Assembly (NCBI GenBank): GCA_017547755.1
Contig: JAFYOX010000063.1
Coordinates: forward strand, 1 to 45,017
Length of the DNA: 45,017 nucleotides
Source of the DNA: Clostridia bacterium
GTDB lineage: Bacteria > Bacillota > Clostridia > Oscillospirales > CAG-272
Reading direction: 5' to 3'
The notes under the pieces were generated by a model. It worked only from the letters and a program-made list of their open reading frames with translations, made no database searches and was not told where the DNA came from. Positions 40,801 through 45,017 of the stretch are shown one piece after another. A program made the position numbers and the translations under genes. Position 1 is the stretch's first letter. Each line of letters starts with the position of its first letter.

Positions 40801-40911
40801 CAAACCGGAGAAAAATCCAACGCCGATGCAGACGATCGACGCAATGGCGATATATCGCCCGACGGATTTTCTGATTTCACGCAGATTGTTTTTTGTCGCT
40901 GCACGTTTCAT
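37846..40911 (-). CDS. ABC transporter permease (FtsX/MacB type) with long coiled coil
   Basis: This 1021-residue permease has a TM segment near 18-40, then an extracellular MacB-like domain. A long charged repeat region lies at about 255-475, with heptad-like units such as ELADGERKLADGEAEY and ADAEIEIEDGKKKLEDGRKELADAE. A first FtsX domain with TM segments spans about 490-620, and a second FtsX domain with three to four TM segments lies at the C-terminus (about 870-1010). The double-FtsX layout with a central coiled coil is known from Gram-positive exporters and cell-surface machinery. The stop is 3 bp from the ATPase gene's stop direction, in one operon with it (ATPase gene first). The exported substrate is unknown. 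Confidence 0.88.
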   Translation of the reverse strand: MKRAATKNNLREIRKSVGRYIAIASIVCIGVGFFSGLSVTRESMIDTANDYTNAVQMYDYKLISTLGLTEEDIDAFASVDGIRAAEGSYSADFLWYSEEAGSDYVLSAHSLGTDINGVGLLYGRMPESPDECLADALVFGEDALGTVLTLSANNDEDTFDSFAHDEYTIVGIVNSPFYINRMRPSSKLGSGSSLAFVLIPDEGFSMEVYTEAYLGLQENAYIFSEEYEALAERYEPAVTEALEERASVRYNTLYSDASAEIADAEKEVNDAKEKLADARSELEENQQKLTDAEAELLDGRKALEDAETELADGERKLADGEAEYQKNLDEFNRSRTEAYDALDASKADLDALGMLIDAGMATPEQAMQYTFGLALYQEEKAKADAAFAEAETALAEAAAVLEDSRSQIADGKAEIAENRQKLADAEIEIEDGKKKLEDGRKELADAEAELADAEPKIADAREELSKLEEPTTFVLTRSVNTGYANLENDSAIVEGIARVFPIFFFAVAALVCSTTMARMISDQRTEIGTLKALGYSDFRVMWKYILYSGSAALIGSIVGFLGGSWLFPTVIWTAYKMLYCYSETTNFILDLPLGIISLAVALTCSVGATILSSKSELREMPASLIRPRAPQAGKRILLERIPGLWKHFRFLHKVSLRNIFRYKKRLVMMLLGIGGCTALLLTGFGIGDSVKNIITFQYDEIMKYDFSVTLNDPADEEAMEQFRKDTEDCLDTLVFLHTASADLYTDNGLKSPSLIVTDDASLTELVDLHLGETAVPYPTDGYAVINENLAKIGGYAIGDSIEMMVSETEAITAEISGICENYVDNYIYISAGTYESALGYAPEIKTVFARGNGGDEHETAAKIMNLDGILNVSIVADTKAMVDDMMQSMNFVVLLVIACAAALAFVVLYNLSNINITERIREIATLKVLGFYPGEVASYVFRENLMLTFLGALAGLPLGIALHSFVISQIKIDLLSFDVRILPVSFVYSFVLTVLFTVLVDLFMRGKLNRINMAESLKSIE

Positions 40912-40914
40912 CGC

Positions 40915-41622
40915 TCACCACTCAATCTCGGACGCGGCAGCGATGTTCCGGTTTTCTTCGATGGATTCGATGGTCCCGTTTTTGATCCTGATCACCCGGT
41001 CCGCCATCCGTGTGATCGCCGAATTGTGGGTGATGATGAGGACCGTCATATTTTCTTCCCGTCCGGCTTTCTCGAGAAGGGAAAGGATCTGCTTGCCGGT
41101 ATTGTAGTCGAGCGCGCCGGTCGGTTCGTCGCAGAGCAGCAGTTTGGGGTTCTTGCAGAGCGCACGGGCGATCGCCACACGCTGCTGTTCACCGCCGGAT
41201 AACTGCGCCGGGAAATTCGCCATCCGTTCTCCGAGTCCTACCGCACGAAGAACTTCGGCGGGATCGCGCGGATTCTCGGAAAGCTGGGATGCCATTTCCA
41301 CGTTTTCCAGCGCGGTAAGATTCGGGATGAGGTTGTAGAACTGGAAGACAAATCCGATGTTGCGGCGCCGGTATTCTGCCAGTTTTCTGGCATTGTATCT
41401 GGAAATATCGCATCCGTCGATGATGATCTCCCCGGATGTGGGAGTATCCATCCCGCCGAGAATGTTGAGAAGAGTCGTTTTCCCCGCGCCGGACTGTCCG
41501 ATGATCACACAGATCTCTCCCTGACGTATATCAAAAGAAACGTCATGCAGGGCATCGACCCGGACATCTCCGGAACGATAAATTTTCCCCACATTCTGTA
41601 TTTTAACAAATGATTCCTCCAT
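40915..41622 (-). CDS. ABC transporter ATP-binding protein (MacB/LolD type)
   Basis: This 235-residue ATPase has Walker [10 protein letters not shown] (42-50), signature LSGGEQQR, Walker [13 protein letters not shown] and the H-loop IITHN. This is the pattern of the MacB/LolD/FtsE branch that pairs with FtsX-type permeases. I chose the ATG at 41622 ([13 protein letters not shown]) because it fits the family's N-terminus; the frame is open 138 nt further up, but that region is the promoter. The Shine-Dalgarno (GGAG) is 12 nt away and weak. The permease gene follows 3 bp downstream. Confidence 0.92.
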   Translation of the reverse strand: MEESFVKIQNVGKIYRSGDVRVDALHDVSFDIRQGEICVIIGQSGAGKTTLLNILGGMDTPTSGEIIIDGCDISRYNARKLAEYRRRNIGFVFQFYNLIPNLTALENVEMASQLSENPRDPAEVLRAVGLGERMANFPAQLSGGEQQRVAIARALCKNPKLLLCDEPTGALDYNTGKQILSLLEKAGREENMTVLIITHNSAITRMADRVIRIKNGTIESIEENRNIAAASEIEW

Positions 41623-41664
41623 AGTATCTGGCTCCGTTTTCTGAAATATTAAGATTTTGTATAT

Positions 41665-41693
41665 ATTATATCGTTTTTTTATAGCGAATCCAA
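41665..41693 (-). promoter_or_regulatory. Promoter of the ABC exporter operon
   Basis: Read on the minus strand, TTGGAT and TATAAT are separated by 17 bp, about 43 bp before the ATG at 41622. Confidence 0.65.
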
Positions 41694-41757
41694 GAATATT
41701 TTTTTGAAAAACCATGAATTCTGCCGCAGTTCCTCCGTCCAGATTTCGCTGTACTTT

Positions 41758-41805
41758 CAAAAAAGAAGAAGAGCGGTCTCCCTCTCCGGAAACCGCTCTT
41801 TCTTC
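41758..41805 (-). terminator. Terminator of the SLH peptidase gene
   Basis: Read on the minus strand, AGAGCGGT (41792-41799) pairs with ACCGCTCT (41770-41777), extended inside by TTCC/GGGA. TTCTTCTTTTTT follows. It lies directly behind the stop at 41809. Confidence 0.82.
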
Positions 41806-41808
41806 TGT

Positions 41809-44800
41809 TTATTCAAGCTTCAGCCGCATGATCACGGTCGCCGTCTGTGCACGGGTCGCCGCTCCCTGCGGAACCAGTTCACCGTACATTCCCTTGATGA
41901 TTCCGGCGCCGACCGCCCATTTCATCGCATCCACGGCATATCGGCTGACGGACTTTGCATCCCCGAAATTTTTCAAATCCGCCGAAACGGACTTCCCCGA
42001 GATCTGCGCATAACGGTACAGTACCGTCACCAGCTGTTCCCGGGTGATCGGCAGATCGGGCGCAAATTTCTTCCATCGCATCCCTTTGACGATCCCCTTG
42101 GAGGCCGCCCAGATGACGGCGTCGGTGTAAACTTCGCCGTCGGCAACATCCCTGAAGGGATTTTTCGCGGAAACTTCCGGCTCTCCCTCCATCTGATAGA
42201 GCATAACGATCGCTTCCGCTCGGGTGAATGTTCCTGACGGCGCAAATGTTTCGTCGGAAGTACCGCTCATGATCCCGTTCTCCACAACATACCGTACCGC
42301 GTCTTCGTACCAGCTGTCCGCTTCCACATCGGTGAAAACTGCAATGGGATCAACAGCAAATACCGCTTCGATCACGGTATCACCGGCAATCTCAAACTCT
42401 GCCTTCACGGTTTCCGCGGCGATTTCACCGTTGATCATCCAGTACGCAAACCGGCATCCGGCATCCGGAACCGCTTCCACCGTCACAGTCGTCCCGTTTT
42501 CCACACGCGGAGTCGTAACGGAAGAATTTACCTTACCGCCGTCACCAGTTTTGATCTCCAGATCGCTGACCGGTGCCGAAACGGGAATTTCCGCCGCCAC
42601 AGATGTAACATCCAGCGTGATGATATAGTCATTTGTCCCCAAAAACTGCATCCCAGAGAAAGGCTCGTAGGAATAGAAAATCAATGCAAGCTGATTTCCT
42701 TCCTGTACGCGATAGGCGTTCGGCTGAAGATAGAGCGTATAGTCATAGTATACTCCTTCTTCCAGCGAAATTTTTTCGATCGCAGAGGAGGTTTCATAAC
42801 CGGCTCCCGGATTGCACAGATCCATCCAGCCGCGGGAAATAATCATATATTTCCGATTTGTTGCAACCAGTTCCACCAGATCATAATTTTTCAGACCGCC
42901 GCCCTGCCAGAGACCGCCTTTTCTCAGCAGTTTCTGTTCCGCATACGTGGAAGCCATCATCGTATTCAAGAAGAACGATTGAACTTGCTTGCCGGATGCC
43001 GGAATTTCTACCAGCATCGCACTGACCATCAGGGCATCCCGTTCCCCGAGAGGCATTTCTGCCCCCTTTGCATTGGATACGGAGGCGCGGAAATGAACAG
43101 GAACGGACCCTTTGATAATCGTATCTTCCGGAATATCAATCGTATACATCGCGCTGACTTCGGGAGTACCGCCGTCGAGGATAAATTTATCGGTCCAGTT
43201 TGCCTGGCTCACATTGAATGCACCGTAGTCACTGCTGAGCGAAACGGTTTCGCCTTCCTGCTGTTCCAATCCGGTCATCGTCAGGGTCTCAAAGCTTTCC
43301 CAACTGCTGTAGGAAACCCAAGTATTCTCATGGCTGTCCTGCGCAGTGACTTCCGCCATATTCTCAATTCCGTTGTCCAGATCATAGAGATAATGGCTGA
43401 ACCACTTGTTCAGCAGTTCGTCATAGACTTCACCGTTGATCTCAAATCCGAACTCATCTGCCGGATGCGTGGGCGTATGATGCCCATCCTGATGCAGGAG
43501 AAGTTTTACTTCCGCACCGGCGTTCTTGTACGCATTGTACATCAGTTCAAAATGCTTGGGACGCACATTATAGTCCGCAAAACCGTGAACAATCAAGGCA
43601 GGGCATTGGATATTTTCCGCATTCAGCGTGTAATTGCGGATCGCCCATGTTTCTCCGTAATCTCCGTTCAGCGCAATCTGATCCTGTTCGAGCTGGAACA
43701 GATAATCACTGTATTTTTCCTGAATCCGATTCCAGTCCTTTTTGTCATAATAACGACCGGAACAGTATTCCGCAAGAAAATCCAGATAATCGATACTCCC
43801 TGTACAGATTCCCTGCGAATTGGGATATTCGTACCAGTTGGCAATCCCGGCAACCGGCACAATGGTTTCAAGTCCTTCCACCCCGGTTGCTGCTAATGCA
43901 AACTGTGTAGTTCCGGCATAGGAACGACCGGTCATCCCAATCTTTCCGCTGCACCATTCCGCTTCGATCGGGATAGATGCATCTTTGTCGGTGTAGGCAA
44001 TTCGGTCGCCGTGCAGCCATTCAATGACACATTTGTACGCATCCACTTCATGATAATCGCCGCAGGTTTCAAACCCTTCCGAATCCAGCGTACCGATCCC
44101 GCCGCATTCAACAACAGCGAAACCGCGTACAAGATAATAGTCGTACCATGTCAGGTCTTCGTACCAATAGTCTTTCGACTGAGGCACCTGATAATACCAT
44201 TCCGAAGAATCTGCATTTTTTGCGTGCTCCATGGTACTGATCGGTTCTTCCTGTGAAGGAACTCTGGGAGCCGGTTGACTGTCCAGTTTGGACATATCAT
44301 AGCCAGGGGAATTATTGTTCTGAATCGCCCCGTACACCGTTCCCGTGATATAGGGACGTGCTTCATAAATGACGGAGGCCTTATAGTTTCCTTCCACTGC
44401 CGAACGCGGAACCTGCACCAGAGCTTTGACCATATCCAGTTTTCCGTCGTCGTCCGTATCGTAGTTGGTCTCCACGTAGACGAAATACCGGATGATATCG
44501 CTGTCCTCATTGCTGTAGCCTTCCGTTACGGCACCGGAAGTATACGGAAAGATCGGCTGTGCCTTGCCGTTGAGGAACAGCGGAACGCCGTCCTCTACGG
44601 CGTTCTGTATCTGTTCCCGGATATCCAGCATTTCCGCGATCTGCACTTCCGTGACCGCCGCATTCAGCGCATCCTGATCTTCGTTATCGTCGATCAGCCC
44701 CAGACTTTCCGCGAAAGCATTGTAATCGTACGGATAGCTGCCGAGCTGTTCCGATTCCAGACCGCAGTTTTCCAGAACTTCTCTGACTGCTTCCTGCACC

Positions 44801-44913
44801 GTCATGCCGCTTAAATCGATCTCTTCCGTTTCCGTGGAAAACACCGGAGAAATCATCGGGAGATTCATCGATACCGTCAGCAGGACGGCGAAAAGACGCT
44901 TTTGAATCTTCAT
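41809..44913 (-). CDS. Secreted X-Pro dipeptidyl-peptidase (S15) with SLH anchors
   Basis: This 1034-residue exoprotein has a signal peptide (about 1-26: MKIQKRLFAVLLTVSMNLP). The S15/CocE-type hydrolase core has nucleophile Ser331 in GMTGRSYAGTTQ, the acid in HGFADYNVRP and the histidine in LHQDGHHTP. A PepX C-terminal beta domain follows, then an InlB-like repeat (VTVEAVPDAGCRFAYWMINGE). Three SLH domains end the protein (about 855-1034: FTDVEADSWYEDAVRYV, FRDVADGEVYTDAVIWA, FGDAKSVSRYAVDAMKWA). It should sit on the cell wall and cut X-Pro dipeptides from peptides outside. The start ATG overlaps the stop of an upstream frame by 4 nt. Confidence 0.9.
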   Translation of the reverse strand: MKIQKRLFAVLLTVSMNLPMISPVFSTETEEIDLSGMTVQEAVREVLENCGLESEQLGSYPYDYNAFAESLGLIDDNEDQDALNAAVTEVQIAEMLDIREQIQNAVEDGVPLFLNGKAQPIFPYTSGAVTEGYSNEDSDIIRYFVYVETNYDTDDDGKLDMVKALVQVPRSAVEGNYKASVIYEARPYITGTVYGAIQNNNSPGYDMSKLDSQPAPRVPSQEEPISTMEHAKNADSSEWYYQVPQSKDYWYEDLTWYDYYLVRGFAVVECGGIGTLDSEGFETCGDYHEVDAYKCVIEWLHGDRIAYTDKDASIPIEAEWCSGKIGMTGRSYAGTTQFALAATGVEGLETIVPVAGIANWYEYPNSQGICTGSIDYLDFLAEYCSGRYYDKKDWNRIQEKYSDYLFQLEQDQIALNGDYGETWAIRNYTLNAENIQCPALIVHGFADYNVRPKHFELMYNAYKNAGAEVKLLLHQDGHHTPTHPADEFGFEINGEVYDELLNKWFSHYLYDLDNGIENMAEVTAQDSHENTWVSYSSWESFETLTMTGLEQQEGETVSLSSDYGAFNVSQANWTDKFILDGGTPEVSAMYTIDIPEDTIIKGSVPVHFRASVSNAKGAEMPLGERDALMVSAMLVEIPASGKQVQSFFLNTMMASTYAEQKLLRKGGLWQGGGLKNYDLVELVATNRKYMIISRGWMDLCNPGAGYETSSAIEKISLEEGVYYDYTLYLQPNAYRVQEGNQLALIFYSYEPFSGMQFLGTNDYIITLDVTSVAAEIPVSAPVSDLEIKTGDGGKVNSSVTTPRVENGTTVTVEAVPDAGCRFAYWMINGEIAAETVKAEFEIAGDTVIEAVFAVDPIAVFTDVEADSWYEDAVRYVVENGIMSGTSDETFAPSGTFTRAEAIVMLYQMEGEPEVSAKNPFRDVADGEVYTDAVIWAASKGIVKGMRWKKFAPDLPITREQLVTVLYRYAQISGKSVSADLKNFGDAKSVSRYAVDAMKWAVGAGIIKGMYGELVPQGAATRAQTATVIMRLKLE

Positions 44914-45017
44914 GAATCCTTCTCCTCACTTACTACGGTGATCTTCCGTACCAGGACGGTTTTCATCGGAACACCTTCCGGAGAAGGATAATGGAAGTCG
45001 GTATAGGTCATAAGTGC
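44910..45017 (-). CDS. C-terminal end of an upstream gene (partial)
   Basis: Read on the minus strand from the window edge, 35 codons are open and end in TGA at 44910-44912. The last residues include MTYTDFHYPSPEGVPMKTVL and VRKITVVSEEKDS. The TGA overlaps the ATG of the peptidase (ATGA), and GGAG for the peptidase lies inside this frame. This is typical of translational coupling, so it is most likely the tail of a real gene that continues beyond the window. I do not recognise the family. Confidence 0.55.
   Translation of the reverse strand, partial: ALMTYTDFHYPSPEGVPMKTVLVRKITVVSEEKDS

Overview
The window looks like a chromosomal segment from an uncultured, gut-type anaerobic Clostridia member (Bacillota). 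The signs are AGGAGG-type ribosome binding sites, TTGACA/TATAAT promoters with 17-bp spacers, rho-independent terminators, a thiW-thiM-thiE-thiD-tenA salvage operon behind TPP riboswitches, an S-layer-homology (SLH) exoprotein, and a VTC/DUF4956/CotH cluster. No tRNA, rRNA, CRISPR array, transposase or phage gene was recognised. Family names come from reading motifs, not from database searches.

Layout. 1-3241: a possible short structured RNA, then a leftward pair (tannase-type alpha/beta hydrolase and sialidase-like protein). 3295-8584: two WYL regulators, a terminator, then a promoter, a 225-nt leader with bulged hairpins that resemble the Ro60-binding site of Y RNAs, a TROVE/vWA (DUF2828-type, Ro60-like) protein and the RNA ligase RtcB. 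8587-9874: an FAD oxidoreductase. 9908-14177: the thiamine salvage operon with two intact tandem TPP riboswitches and a decayed third copy. 14238-14578: remains of a sigma/anti-sigma pair. 14720-20339: response regulator, histidine kinase, VTC-domain protein, DUF4956 membrane protein and a Met/Gly-rich CotH protein. 20522-37743: a glycan-degradation zone (aspartylglucosaminidase-like enzyme, CBM9-like protein, FGGY sugar kinase, metallophosphoesterase/PQQ-propeller fusion, two GH38 alpha-mannosidase-type enzymes, serine hydrolase, sialidase-like protein, GH39-like enzyme, FAD oxidoreductase). 37846-41622: a MacB/FtsX-like ABC exporter with a long coiled coil. 41809-45017: a secreted SLH-anchored X-Pro dipeptidyl-peptidase and the tail of an upstream gene.

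How the genes fit together. The most unusual unit is 3334-8530. It pairs an RNA ligase (RtcB) and an RNA-binding ring candidate (TROVE/vWA) with RNA elements that resemble Y RNAs. The regulators are WYL proteins rather than the sigma54 activator RtcR. This reads as an RNA repair or RNA surveillance module whose leader could be both partner RNA and control element. The 20.5-37.7 kb zone reads as breakdown of N-linked and other host or plant glycans: alpha-mannosidases, GlcNAc-Asn hydrolase, sialidase-like proteins and a sugar kinase. Many very long antisense reading frames exist, but they are shadows of the genes listed here.
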